Source: Epiperipatus broadwayi
Lineage: Eukaryota; Onychophora; Udeonychophora; Euonychophora; Peripatidae
Length of the DNA stretch: 64,000 nucleotides
Direction: 5' to 3'
Assembly: GCA_028023455.1 (NCBI GenBank)
Contig: JAQFVV010000031.1
Coordinates: 6,430,926-6,494,925, forward strand
Positions 22,057-34,300 of the stretch are shown here, piece by piece. The notes under the pieces are model-generated. The model was given only the letters and a program-made list of their open reading frames with translations. It was not told the origin of the DNA and did no database searches. The translations under genes and the position numbers were made by a program. Positions within the stretch are counted from its first letter, which is position 1. The number at the start of each line of letters is the position of its first letter.

Positions 22057-22689
22057 GTTGTGGGTAAATAAATTAACATAAGTGAAGGTAAATCATAAGC
22101 TCAAAACTTCTAGGAATATGATACTCTTCTTACAACTTTTAAGTCTGCATGACAATAAATTTATGTTATGATGTATATTAATTTCATCAACATAAATTAA
22201 TCTTCAATCGTTATCCTTAATATTTATATATCTATTTATTAATTAATATCTAGTAGCTAGGTAGCTTGGCTATGAGATAAATATGATTCTATAGTTTTTG
22301 AGATTTGGAAAAAAATGCAAATTTTATTCTATCGCGATTAATGCTACTCGATATGTTGTAAGGCATTTTAAAGTCATTCCTAAAATTGGAAGAAATAAAT
22401 TTGGATAAAAAAAAAAACTTTAAAAAACAAACATTTGTATAGATACATGTTCAAGTAGTAATTTCTTTATTTCAAAAAATCTGAAGAAGTTAATATTTTT
22501 CAATAGAGCAGTAAGAGTCAGATGAATTTAATCTAGTCTTCATGTGCTTATCAGATCCCATTCATAGTTCTCAGATTTCGAGACGAATTGCAAGATTACT
22601 TTAAGAATATTTTTTGAAATAACAAAAAAGTTCATTTTTTGGCATACTTTACTAAAGATTTAATAGTATTTTTACACAACAACTGTATA
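22057..22689. other. AT-rich sequence, nothing recognised
   Basis: No feature supported. Confidence 0.45.
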
Positions 22690-22975
22690 TTTAAATATAA
22701 ATATATTGTCTATATTGAACTTATTAGTAATTAGAAGGAATTTGGACTCAGACTTTCATGTTCCTTATAGCTATCTTATACAACCGATACACATGACCAC
22801 ATACATGTGAAAATATAAATGATTTCCAATATACATATTCCATGCTGAACCAGAACTCATTAGTTGGTCCAGCTAATTATCTCCCACACACATATATAAT
22901 CAGTGTAACGTTGCAAACTTTCAAACAGTAATGGATAATCTTTAATCTTCTCCCCCTTTCAAGTTTTCAGCAATC
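22690..22975 (+). repeat. 280-bp dispersed family, copy 4
   Basis: It starts near TATTGTCTATATTGAACTTA and contains TAATTAGAAGGAATTTGGACTC, CAACCGATACACATGACCAC, ATACATGTGAAAATATAAATGA, CATTAGTTGG and CTCCCACACACATATATAAT in order. With copy 5, which starts with the same words, it defines the probable 5' boundary. Confidence 0.7.
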
Positions 22976-23139
22976 CGTGAAAATCTGATATGAAACATTC
23001 AAAGTTTTTGTTGATGCTAATATTATTGTCATACCTATGTTGATCTTAGCTCACTCTGAGCCTTCATGTATATGACCTTAATATGTCCATTTAAATACAG
23101 AGAAAAAGGATGAGCAGAAAACAACCTGAATATATAATA

Positions 23140-23450
23140 TTTAAATACATGTATATTGTCTATACTGAACTTAATGTAATTAGAATGGGTTTGAACTCAT
23201 AATTTCAAGCTCCCTACAACTATCTATTCCATCTTAGACAATTGATACACATGATCTTATACATGTGGAAAAGATAAATGATATTCAATATATGTATTTA
23301 ATGCTAAAACAGCATTTATGAGTAATCCAGATCATCATCTCCCACACACATATATAATTAGTTTTCATTTTATATTAAGATAGCAAATCTTTAAATTTTA
23401 AATGGATATGCTTCAATATTCTCCACCCTCCAACTCTTCACTCATCCCTA
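23140..23450 (+). repeat. 280-bp dispersed family, copy 5
   Basis: The same order of words as copy 4 in the same orientation, 450 bp downstream: TATTGTCTATACTGAACTTA, GGGTTTGAACTCA, CAATTGATACACATGAT, TACATGTGGAAAAGATAAATGA, CTCCCACACACATATATAAT, and a CTCCACCCTCCAACTCTTC end. Confidence 0.7.
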
Positions 23451-23939
23451 TTATTGCTGTATATATGGTTATACTTGCACTTTATACTATGTTCTATTTT
23501 TCAAAATAGAAATTAACAGACTAGTGTAATGGTTACAAAAAAAACCACGTCTGGTGCAATGAGCATGACTTGTAAAACTGATCACTAATGCCTTTACTAA
23601 CACTGTGACAGAATCTTTTTAGATATTATAAAAAATTATACACACAACTTTAAATCTTAAATTATATTTTTATAGATTAATTATTGTTTCACATTTATTC
23701 CGTTCTGTTTTAAGATTCACTCTTTTCTGCCTACTGTTAAATGATGAAAATTTTCTTTTTTTCTCATTATAGACTCTATTATTATTTTTTCAATATTTTC
23801 AAAGTTTAAATATATTTTAAATGTTCCTTTTTAATTTGAAAACTTATATTTCTAACAAATAAAGTCCAATTCATAAATTTCTAACATCAACTAAAGATAT
23901 AATCTTTTCAGATTTTATATTTTTTAAACCCACACTTAT
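23451..23939. other. AT-rich sequence, nothing recognised
   Basis: No feature supported. Confidence 0.45.
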
Positions 23940-24480
23940 TGATATCTGAATTAATAAATCAACATTTTAATGTTTAAAATCTTTATTTAATATTATGAAT
24001 CAATATATTGGGCTTGATTTGTTACAGATATAGATATACAAATGAAGTAAAATTTAAAATATATGTGAACTTTTCGAATATAAAAATATGTAATTCATCA
24101 TGAACAAGCTGTACTTTGATTTTGTTTTGTTGCCTATTGTAAAAAAAAACAACTTAGTGAAATATTTGTTAGATCGACTCTAGTTTTTAAATATAAATGA
24201 ATTATTATAAAGATACAAATCTATAAAATTCTTGTCTAAAATCTAAAATCGATAATTGTATTTACATTTATTACATTATCATAAAAATCAGAATTCTTCT
24301 TGCTTCTCGTTTAATGTAATTCAAATTACTTAAGTTATGTTTTTAAAATTCGAGCATATTTGAAAAAAATCTAAATGGAAACATAAATATATTTTATTTT
24401 TAATAATTTTAAAGAAAATAATTTGTGAAAGTAATTATATGTAATTAAATATACTATAAAATTATACATTTCCCCCCTTG
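23940..24480 (+). repeat. Diverged dispersed repeat, copy 2
   Basis: It is collinear with 3950-4530 (see that entry). Here the TAGTGAAATATT block is at about 24155 and AAATGAATTATTATAAAG at about 24194. Non-coding. Confidence 0.4.
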
Positions 24481-26082
24481 ACTATACCAAAGAATGAACT
24501 AGGCAGTTCTCAATAATTGTATTCAAAAGGATCAATCATCAACAACCTTCAGATCTTTTTAATTTATATTCAGTAGACTCCTCTTAATGATTTACTGGTT
24601 ACAAAAGAAATCTAAAGACGCCACTAATCAACAGAACAGTTAAACTCAAGTTTTAGTGCATATTGCCCATAAATGATTGTTTTAAAGATTTGAAAAAGGT
24701 AATTTTAAACTGCAAAACAGCAACACAATCACAGTACTTTGTAAGAAACCATAATGAGTAACCATTACAATAATAATAAAATCAATTGTTGAAACATTGC
24801 CTTATTGAAGGGCTAATGTTAATTTTATCTGTGGTATATTATATTTTTTTTGTTAAGGAATTGTTACATCAGCAGTAGATAAATTAGATAAATGTTTTAA
24901 AAAACTTAGATAAAAAGCTTTATGACATAATATTAACTTATGTCATGGGTATGATAAGGATACAGATATAGGTTAAATAAAATTAATTTTCTTTTAGCAA
25001 GCAAGTTTGAGAGTATTTTCATGTGACTGATCCATAATTAACTATAATAATATTAATCAGTAAATGGATGTCTAGTTATTTTTGTTACATGGTAAAACAG
25101 TGATGGAAAGCTATTCAGACCTTGGTAGGGTGGTAAGTGCTGTCTTTTTTTTTTTAATTCATCTAAGAGAAACATTTGGAGATGCTTATGACTTGTACTG
25201 ACATATTTAAATACTGTTTAGCTTTAATCTATAATATATTACATTTATTAAAACACATTCATACTCAATATTTTTTTAGAATTTAATATACTGTATATGC
25301 ATACTATTTAAAAATTCAAATTCTACGTTATTTTTTACTAAAATCAGAACAAATAATATTATTACTCTAAACTATGATTCAAAACCAGGATGACTTATCA
25401 AATTAATGTATTGGCAAATCTATATAATACTCAAAATTAAATTTACTTTTAATTATTTCATTATTATTTTAACACATTTAACAATCGGAAATGACTTATA
25501 ATTAGTAGAACATTAACATTTTTTTTTTATTCTTAGCGGTTTTTTTTTCTTTTAAATTATCAGAAGATAATATCATGTTATTTAAGCTTAACAATACAGA
25601 AATTAAAAAGCCTTTATATAATAAAAAAAAAGTTTAATTCCATAAATATATAATAAAATCATAGTATTCCAAGCCAAAAATATTATATAATAAAATTGAG
25701 CGAATTTGCATATAGATCTTAACCATTTCTACATTTAAAAAAATAATAAACTGCTTGGGAATAATAAAAATCTCACTTTAAATGATGAATGTTCTAAATA
25801 TTAATATTTTACGTAGGTTCTAACAAATTAAGAATCACGTGATTACATGTATTATTTAATTTTGATTTTTAATATGCATGATTCCACAATTACACGAAAG
25901 ATCACATTTTTGCTTTTCTTCATAAGAATATTAATTGTAAATATAGTTCAAATAAAGGTAGTAAGAAAAATATTAACATTTATTTTTGCAATATATAATT
26001 TTGAACGAAACTCAGGAATGAAGATTATTAGAATATTAATAATGAAAAAAATATAAAGATGGAGAGAATAAAACAGCTAAAG
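24481..26082. other. AT-rich sequence, nothing recognised
   Basis: No gene seen. A 69-codon frame at 25847-26056 is hydrophobic by composition but has no homology I recognise. Confidence 0.45.
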
Positions 26083-26583
26083 ACGCTCTCTTCAACAGTT
26101 CTTCAGATTTGCTCATATAAAAGAATTTGAGTCGTAGGAATAAAAGGGATTCTTTTTATTCCTGCATAAATACTATATCTTGGATTGAAGAGGAGAGTAT
26201 TAATTTATTTAACACTCTCAAAATGCGCGTGCTCAATTAGCTTGAAAGGCTGATATTGGAATGAAATATAATTGCAAGCAAAGCACTAGATAAAATATTT
26301 GCTTATTTACTCATAATTAAGTTTCACTAAGAATGACGTCTAGTAAATTTTAAGTAATTACACCGTATAGTAATTTAAAGTGAGTATCTACTCACGCTCT
26401 CTTCAACAGTTTTTCAGATTTGCTCATATAAAAGAATTTGAGTCTAGGAATAAGAGGGATTCTTTTTATTCCTGCATAAAGACTATATCTTGGATTGAAG
26501 AGGAGAGTATTCATTATTTAACACTCTCAAAAGGGCGTGCTCAATTAGCTTGAAAGGCTGATATTGGAATGAAATTATAATTG
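26083..26583. repeat. Direct repeat pair, ~190 bp at 311-bp spacing
   Basis: 26083-26274 and 26394-26583 are almost identical: ACGCTCTCTTCAACAGTT, CAGATTTGCTCATATAAAAG, GGATTCTTTTTATTCCTGCA, GGATTGAAGAGGAGAGTATT, AACACTCTCAAAA..GCG, and GCTTGAAAGGCTGATATTGG. The 119 bp between are not repeated. Each unit contains internal hairpins (AGGAATAAAA...TTTTTATTCCT). Low divergence marks a recent duplication or a terminal-direct-repeat element. No ORF. Confidence 0.85.
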
Positions 26584-27044
26584 TTGTTGTAATTGTTTAG
26601 ATCTTTATAGAAAAAAATAGGAATATGAAGAGAAGTAGAGGAATTACTGAAACAATAAATATTAAAATACAATCAGAGAGAAAAAAAAAATTGGTCATTC
26701 TAAGGAACTATTTTTTTCAGAATGAAGGGATATTTAACTATAATCATTTACACAATAACTTTTGACTTCATTTTAAAAAAAACTTATACCACATTGAATA
26801 CTTATTTATATTTATAATATTATAGTTCACAATTACAAATAAACAGATAAAGGATTAATGTTTTACTTTTTAAAAATTATACATAGTTTATAATAATGAT
26901 AATAAAAAAATAAATATTGTCAGTAATATTAAAATGACAAACTTTACAAACTTGTTTTTAATTTATAAGGCAATATTAATTACTAATGTTATATAATACT
27001 ATAAAGCACTCTCTTTAAATAAACAACAAACATATGTAATTCTA
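26584..27044. other. AT-rich sequence, nothing recognised
   Basis: No feature supported. Confidence 0.45.
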
Positions 27045-27255
27045 AGGAAGTTTGTGATTTGTTTATACTGAATGTTTTTATATATGAAAGTGGAGGGTTT
27101 GAACTTAGGATTTTTCAGTTTATTTATCTTCCACTATATCTTATGCAACTGATATACGTGACCACATACATGTGAAGAAGGTACATAATCCCCAGTATAT
27201 GGAGTAGAGGATGAATATACAGAAAAATCCTGAGTTCAAATTCCTCTACTTACAT
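27045..27255. repeat. 280-bp dispersed family, hairpin variant (copy 6)
   Basis: It begins like the other copies (TTTATACTGAATG, GGGTTTGAACTTAGG, TTTTTCAGTTTATTTATCTT, CAACTGATATACGTGACCAC, ATACATGTGAAG). It then turns back on itself: GGATGAATATACAGAAAAAT, CCTGAGTTCAAATTCC is the reverse complement of its own start. The result is a foldback of two opposed copies with the middle deleted. Confidence 0.65.
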
Positions 27256-28066
27256 ATAAAACAAACATATGTTAAGTAATGCATCTGTGTTAATGAATAA
27301 ATAACAATCTTGGAAATGTAGTAGATGTATTGCATATGCAAGTTATATTATTATCCAAAATACGTTTGTCCAGCAATATGTATTGATGTATTTGTTATCT
27401 GTTCAAGTGAAGAGTTTTATAATATTATTAAAAGCATTGATATTTAATATTGCTTCATAGAACTGAAAATAAACGTTTTTCAAAGTTGCCATTGTAATAT
27501 TTTGGGTTATATTTAATTATTAAATCATATTATTATAGTGTCGCTATTACAGTCTGTTTTTAATTTTAGATAAATAGTTATTAAGAGAGAACTTATTTTT
27601 ATCTATTTATAATTGTGGAATACAATAATTATAGTCACAATGGGTTATTATTTATTACTTAATAAAAGTATTGATCGTGCTCTTCATTTGTGTTGTCAAT
27701 TCAAATTAGCATATGTTTGTTCATCTGTGTTTCAAAGTGGTTTTTTTCTTCTTTATAATTTAAAACTGAGTGCATTTTCAATGAAGGTCACAATATGACT
27801 ATGGTGAACTTCATTGAAAGTTCAGTTAGCTTTAGTTATAAAGAAGAAAGAAACTACTTTGTTTCCAGGTGAACAAATTGGATGCAAATTTGAATTAGTT
27901 AATAAAAATGTATATTTAGTCTTATGTGATATACATATATCAAATATTAAATCAACCCACATGATAAAGAAATTCATATATATATATATATATGATAAAA
28001 TCAAATCATACATCATGTGATTTAAATTAATAAGCTTGTACTGCAAATATAATATAATGAGTGAGC
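27256..28066. other. AT-rich sequence, nothing recognised
   Basis: Overlapping short frames at 27613-28082 on both strands have no recognisable motif. Nothing is called. Confidence 0.45.
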
Positions 28067-28553
28067 TAGTAGCTCTAAACAAGGTTTTCTGATAAATTCT
28101 GGAAGAGAAAGCGTTTAAAATCTCTATCTAGAATTATCCCTATTTTTAAACCAGTTTTGAGCTAATGGCTATCCTCAGTGAAATTCTAGAATATTTAGAA
28201 ACTAGATCTAAAATACCAAGTCAAGCACAGCATTTATCTAATACTTAACTATTAAAAAGAAAATCTGAAAATTTCAGACATCTGTATGTCTTTAAATTTA
28301 GCTATCTAACTTAAATAGCCATATTTAACTGAACTAAATTCAGGTACACCATTTATTAATAGCCTTAGAAATATAACACCACCAAAGCTAAATGCTGCAT
28401 ATGAATTGGTATTTTAAATCCAGTGTCTGAATCTATTGACAGAATATCCTAGCACCTCACTGAGGAGAGCCATCAGCTCAAAACTGTTTTAAGGCTAAAG
28501 ATAATTCTAGATAAAGATTTTAAATGCTTTCTCTTTCAGCATTTATTATTCAG
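28067..28553. mobile_element. Foldback element with ~100-bp arms
   Basis: Arms at 28098-28195 and 28455-28552 mirror each other: TGATAAATTCTGGAAGAGAAAG, TTTAAAATCTCTATCTAGAA, TTATCC, AAACCAGTTTTGAGCTAATG, GCTATCCTCAGTGA. The central region matches the 16.8-kb copy in reverse (CTAGATCTAAAATACC, TTTCAGACA..TGTATGTCTT). No ORF. A full-length member of the family also seen at 6804, 7354 and 16804. Confidence 0.8.
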
Positions 28554-29399
28554 GCCCTACTTGGACTGCCAAAGTTATTGGTATTAAAATGTACATGTAG
28601 AACGATTATTTAATATTCTGGCTAGCTAATATAGTACTATATGAATATATGAAAAATATAGAGACAGCCAAAATTTAGAGTAATGTGGAGTGTAATAATT
28701 TAATTAGTAATGATCATGGAAAGTAGTTTAATTAACAAAAATGAACATTTATTAATATAAGCAATATGGACAATATATACATAAGAAGCAAATAAAATGT
28801 TACATGTCAAATAGTTTACAACTGAGTACTATTTATCTATTATAATTAATAATTAAACAAGGCATAACTCTCCATATTATTTGCTAGTATAAGAGATGAT
28901 GGTCATGTGATAATTAATAATTAATATATAAAAGTATTTATCATGTGTTGGAGCAATACACTAATAAAACCAAAAAGAAAAATAAGTTATATTAGTACAA
29001 ATAACTAAATAAGTACATAAATATATATTTTATAAAATTTAATTAGTATGTTTAATTTGTTTACTATTTTTCTTATCATAATAAGCATAAGTGTATGATT
29101 TACATTCATATAAATATTATACTATACATATTTATTAAACATATATTTCCATTAATTTTACCAATAAATATTTCTACATAAAAATCTATTTTCTTTTTAA
29201 ATATAAATAAAGAAACAAACAATATATTTAAACAATTAAATTATCATTAAAACATATTGTTTTGTTTTTTTATTTACTATTTATTATTACCTCTACTTTC
29301 TGGCAATAAATATATATTTTTTATACTAAACAGATATATATATATATATATTCTTAAATCATAAAAAATTATATACAAAAGACATTAACTATTAACTCT
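28554..29399. other. AT-rich sequence, nothing recognised
   Basis: At 28859-28920 a fragment resembles the end of the 6804-7056 element plus its flank (CAAGGCATAACTCTCCATA). Otherwise nothing. Confidence 0.45.
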
Positions 29400-30380
29400 C
29401 TGGCATTTCTTTTGAAATTCATCATTTTCTATGTTCTCATGTTCAACATAAAATTTAAGATTAACACTTTCATGGATCACTTTCGTTATTGGTCAAGTGA
29501 AGTAAAACTCTGAAACTTTTAATTGGTTTTAATTGGTCAAGTGACAAACTCTTTGATACAAATATTTTCATCTTTTAATATATATTAATTTTAGTTTTGT
29601 TTTCAAAAAGTATATTAATTATTTGTAACGTTAGGAAAGTAAATGAATAGTTTTTCAAAAATATATTTTTATTTGTATTTTATAGAAATATTCAAAAGTG
29701 GAAAAATCAAAGAAAACATTACAAGCGAATTACAAGCAATCTAAATGTCATTTATATTCCTCCCAGATTTGCCGTTATGAATTTTTTAAGAATTTTTTAG
29801 GAAAAATCTTAACATTTTTCTCAAAATAATTATATTTTCAGCATATTATTAAAAAAATACACCAAAAATACATTATAATGTTTAAATAAATGCCAGAAAA
29901 ATATTCTAAAACATTAAAAAATCAAATAAACAGCTTGGAGCAACCTAAACTATTGACAAGATGTCAAAATTGTTGCTACGGCTGGTTTCTTTTTCAATTT
30001 ACAATCATGTAAAATATACAATTTTTTAATGAAACCTTACTACTTTTGTAAAATAACTATATTTTTAGCAGATTTTATAAAAATTATTTATAATATGTGC
30101 AAAACATAATAAAAAAACACTCTAAAACATATATTTTCATTTTAGCGGTGATAAAATATTTAACGGAATCATCAGCCAATAAGAACTGAGAATATATTGA
30201 GAATAGATTATCCAACCAATCAAAACTGGCCTTCTTCTTTTGTAAACTTGAAACACTCCTAGTATTAATTTTTTACTTGTAAAATAATTCAAGAGAGGGC
30301 ACCATCTTACAGGCCTTGCTTTAAGCTTCAAATCAAGTGTAAATTGGCTACTGTAGCTCATAATATAGCAGAGTTAGAGC
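29400..30380 (+). repeat. 750-bp dispersed family, tandem unit 1
   Basis: The unit runs from ATTGGTCAAGTGAAGTAAAACT (about 29491) through AATATATTAATTTTAGTTTTG, TTTTTCAAAAATA, TTTTTAGCAGATTTTATAAAAATTATTTATAATATG, CCAATCAAAACTGGCCTTC and TTGTAAAATAATTCAAGAGAGGGCACCATCTTAC to a CTACTGTAGCTCATAATAT end. Units 2 and 3 follow in the same order. It is larger than the others because it contains extra sequence near 29760-30000. The 74-codon minus-strand frame inside it is not a gene. Confidence 0.6.
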
Positions 30381-31100
30381 AATCTAAAGGTGTCAACTGC
30401 AAATATGCATTTCGGGCTATTAAAGTGTTAATTAACCTTTTAAGTGTAGAGACTCCAGTTGGATGATTGAGTTAAAACTCTAAACTTTTGATTGTTCAAT
30501 TACAGAATCAACTGTAAAAATATATTTATATCTTAATAATATATGCATTTTAGTTTCATTTGTAAAAAATATATTAATAATTTTTCAAGTTATGAAAGTG
30601 AACTAAAGTTTTTTCAAAAATAAATTTCTATTTATAATTATAAATATTCGATAGAGGAAGACCTAAAAAGAAAGTTTGTAACAAATTAAAAAGTATTGTG
30701 GAAATCATTGATTTCTTTCTCAATTTTATGTTGCGTAAAAGCAAATAATTTTTACTAAAATCTTAACTATTTTTCTAAAATAATTTTATTTTCAGCATAT
30801 TTTATCTAAATAATTTATAATATGTCAAAAAGTACTTTTAAAATGCTCTAAAGTTTATCATTTCCAAAATCATAACAAAGAAGTTGGAGCAGTGAAAATT
30901 ATTGACAAGCGGTCTTTTTTGACCAATATGAGCAACAACCATTCAGCACCTAGGAAAGACTGCCTTCTTTCATTGTTAAAACCTAAATTTGAATATTATT
31001 GATTTTTTAACTTTAAAAATAATTATAGTGAGGGTAGCATCTTATGGTACTTTTTTAAGCTTTAAAATGATAATAAATTCACTACAGTAATGTAAAAAGT
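30381..31100 (+). repeat. 750-bp dispersed family, tandem unit 2
   Basis: The same block order as unit 1: GTTAAAACTCTAAACTTTTGATTG, GCATTTTAGTTTCATTTGTAAAAA, TTTTTTCAAAAATAAATTTCTATTTATAATTATA, ACTAAAATCTTAACTATTTTTCTAAAATAATTTTATTTTCAGCATATTTTAT, AGAAGTTGGAGCAGTGAAAATTATTGACAAG, GAGGGTAGCATCTTATGG. It ends TTCACTACAGTAATGTA. Confidence 0.6.
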
Positions 31101-31930
31101 GACATTTTTGAGTGACAGAAAGTCATGTTGTTTATAACTGGGGTCTTCTATGAAGGGGTTAAACCATTATTACTTCTCAGAAAATAATAAGTTTGACTTC
31201 ATTTAATCTCTTTATTGCTGATTATTTTATTGGACAACTGAAGTAAAAGCCTAACATTTTAATTGGTCAATTTCACAAAGTGAAATGTCAAAATACAAAT
31301 TCAATCTTCAAAATATATTCAACTTTCTTTAATATATTCACTTTAGTTTCATTTATAAAAAGTAATTTAATAATTTGTCAGATTATAGAAGTAAACAAAA
31401 GTTTTTTCAAAAATAAAATTCTCTTTATAATTGTACAAATATTTACAAATGGTAAATGTAAAACAAAATCGAAAAATGAATCAAAATGTTTATGTGATGA
31501 TATGATTTTTTTGACAGTTACTTTGCAGAAAAAGTTAATAATTTTGGTTAATTTTTGTTAAAATCTTAACTATTTTTTTAAATAATTTGATTTTCAGCAT
31601 ATTTTATGAAAATAATTTATAATATTTCAAAAAAAAACTTTCAGAATGATCTAAAACATTCATTTATTGCTTTCAAAATAAAACAAAAGAAATTGGAGCA
31701 ATTTTGTTATTGACAAGAGATTTTCTTTGTTGTCAAAATTTATTAGCCAATCAGATCTAAGATAAGTGCTGATAAGTCCACCTCCCTTCTTTGTTTAACC
31801 TTAACTGACATGTTTATTGATTTTTTACTTGTAAAATAATTCACAAGAGGGCAGCATCTTACGAAACTTTGTATAATCTCTCGATTCACATAAAAATCTT
31901 TATTTTCTGTCTAAAATTGCCGGGATTTGA
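31101..31930 (+). repeat. 750-bp dispersed family, tandem unit 3
   Basis: Same order again: ATTGGACAACTGAAGTAAAAGC, TTCACTTTAGTTTCATTTATAAAAAG, TTTTTTCAAAAATAAAATTCTCTTTATAATTGTA, AAAATCTTAACTATTTTTTT, GATTTTCAGCATATTTTATG, AATTGGAGCAATTTTGTTATTGACAAG, CAAGAGGGCAGCATCTTACG. The 93-codon frame at 31280-31561 lies inside and shows no protein family features. Confidence 0.6.
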
Positions 31931-34164
31931 ATGATGGGAAGTCTGTCAAAGTCTGTCACCTTTTTAACCATGACTGTCTAAAAATGAGTTAATAGATATT
32001 TTTATTTACTACTGAAAGAAATTTGAAATGTGCACATTTTCTTTTTATAAATATTAAAAAATGAGTTCAAAACAAAAGGACTATACATCATTTCTAGAAA
32101 GATTATTTTCATTTCATAAAATCAATGAAATCATCATTATATGTCTGTTTAAAAAGAATCTGAATAAATATTTTATTCATTTCACTTATATCTAACAGAA
32201 TATGTTTTCAAACTTTAAAATTTTTCAATATTTATTGCGAAATAATGATAATTTCATACTTGTTATTATAATTAGATTGCTTATGTAGAAAGCTAAGCTT
32301 TTAAATAGCTTTAGGGCAGATTTTCATTGTCCAGTAATATAACATTTTATTTTCGAAAATAAAGTATTTCCATTCACAATAAGTTATTTATAATTTATAT
32401 TTTGATTTCTAATAAATATTGTATAAATTATTGTATGAAAATATTTAAAATTGTAATAAATTAAAAAATAAATATGTTTTTTTATTCAAATAATTTCCTT
32501 TAAACAATGTTGTAAAACTCATGACATCAAATGCTTGGCATAATATAATAGATGGATTTGTCACAGTGGAGCTAAATTATATTTGTTTGAGAATTTTTTT
32601 TATTTTCTTGACATCTGGGGATTTTTTTTCCAACTAAAATTTTATATTACAAGGTATATAGAAAAAATATGCATATTGCAATATAAACCTTGTGGAAATT
32701 ATCATTAGGGGGTGAATCAATAAAAATGAAGTAATTTGTATAAAAATTAAGTGTGATAAAATTTTTTTCTACTTACATGAGTGTTCATCAAATTATAACT
32801 TCATTGAAAAACAATATTTAGGATGGAAACAAAATTTTTATGATTCACTTATATATTTTACCCCATGCAAAAAAATAAAAATTTATAGTTTAAACTCTTT
32901 TAGATATTCTGAAAAAAATTTCACAAAGTTTTCTGTTGTCTAGATAATGTTCTGTTGTGTATATAAACATATTTAATCTAGATATAGTCCAACTTATTAG
33001 AGTTTGATAAAATTATCCATTTTAATGATATGTTTTGATTTTTTGTGTAGGATTCCATAATTAATATTTTACAATTAATACTGCTTAATTTTTATAATAG
33101 CAATAGTAATTGTTAATGTCTTTAAAATATCCTAATGAAGTATATTAGAACACTTAACTCTGATATTTATCACAATGAGATGATTTTTTAAATAAAATGT
33201 TATTATTTACATTTGAAAAGACATAAACTCATTTGAGCAGTCATTTAATGGGCTTATCCCATAATATGTATTTCATACAGTAAATAAATTACTGATATAT
33301 GTACACAAACTCTTAAGTAGTTTAGTTGTTGATACAAAAGATATGAGTCTAATCTAAGATCAGGATCTTAAATAGTTTTCTTTTCATGATGTTATACTTA
33401 TGTTATTATCCTAGATATTGTTTTTATGACATTTAATTTTAGAAATTCAACTTGTTTTCAATGTGTTTGCTAGTAAGAGTCAAGTTTATCCATATTTTCA
33501 TTCAACAAAATTACTTTCTAAAAATCAGTGTTCACATCATCAAAATAATTTTTAAACTTTAAAAGTAATATATATTTATTTATATATAATTTTAAAAATT
33601 TAGACATATTGCATATTTTAAAACCACATAAAATCATATTTTAAATAAAATTAACATTTCTTTTATTCATTCATTTATTTTATGCACTATAATGAATATT
33701 TTAAATGCTTGTTTTAAACAAATGAAATATTTTTAAATAATATATTTAATATATAATATTTAATTCTCTCATTTTTTCACTATCATTTTGACAGATTTAT
33801 TTGTTCTCACTAGGTTTAAGCTTTCAATTTTCATTTTGATGTTAAAGCATTATTATTTATCAGAATATAATAAATTTGACATTATTCAATAGATATTTTT
33901 GTTTAGAAATTAAATAAATTTTAAAAAAATCACATTTGATTTTCAGAATTATTTTAAAAAATAGGTTTATATCAAAACAAAATGCTGTCACATTATCAAA
34001 TTTCAGGTGAAGCTAGTTCGATTTGCAGCATAAACAAAATATTCTTTGTTTGATGTTTGTTTCAAAAATCTGAACCAATTATTATTAATTACTACTAAAT
34101 CTCTCAATTTATTCTTTAAAATTTTAAACATATTTCATTATTTTTATGACATTACTAAATTTTA
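31931..34164. other. AT-rich sequence, nothing recognised
   Basis: A short echo of the 750-bp family (TTAAAGCATTATTATTTATCAGAA...AATTTGACATTATTCAAT) lies at about 33843-33890. Otherwise no feature is supported. Confidence 0.45.
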
Positions 34165-34300
34165 TAATAATCTGGACCAACTGATGATTGCTGGTTTAAC
34201 ACGTATATTGGTGATTATTTATTTTTTCAACATATATATGTTCAAGTGTATCAGTGTATGAGATAGAGTTGAGAGTAGTAGCTTATGTGAAAGTCTGTGC
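34165..34300 (-). repeat. 280-bp dispersed family, partial copy 7
   Basis: CTGGACCAACTGATGATTGCTGGTTT, ACACGTATATTGGTGATTAT, CAACATATATATGTTCAAGTG and TCAGTGTATGAGATAGAGTTGAG follow the order of the reverse copies at 15.5 and 18.4 kb. Truncated and diverged. Confidence 0.5.
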
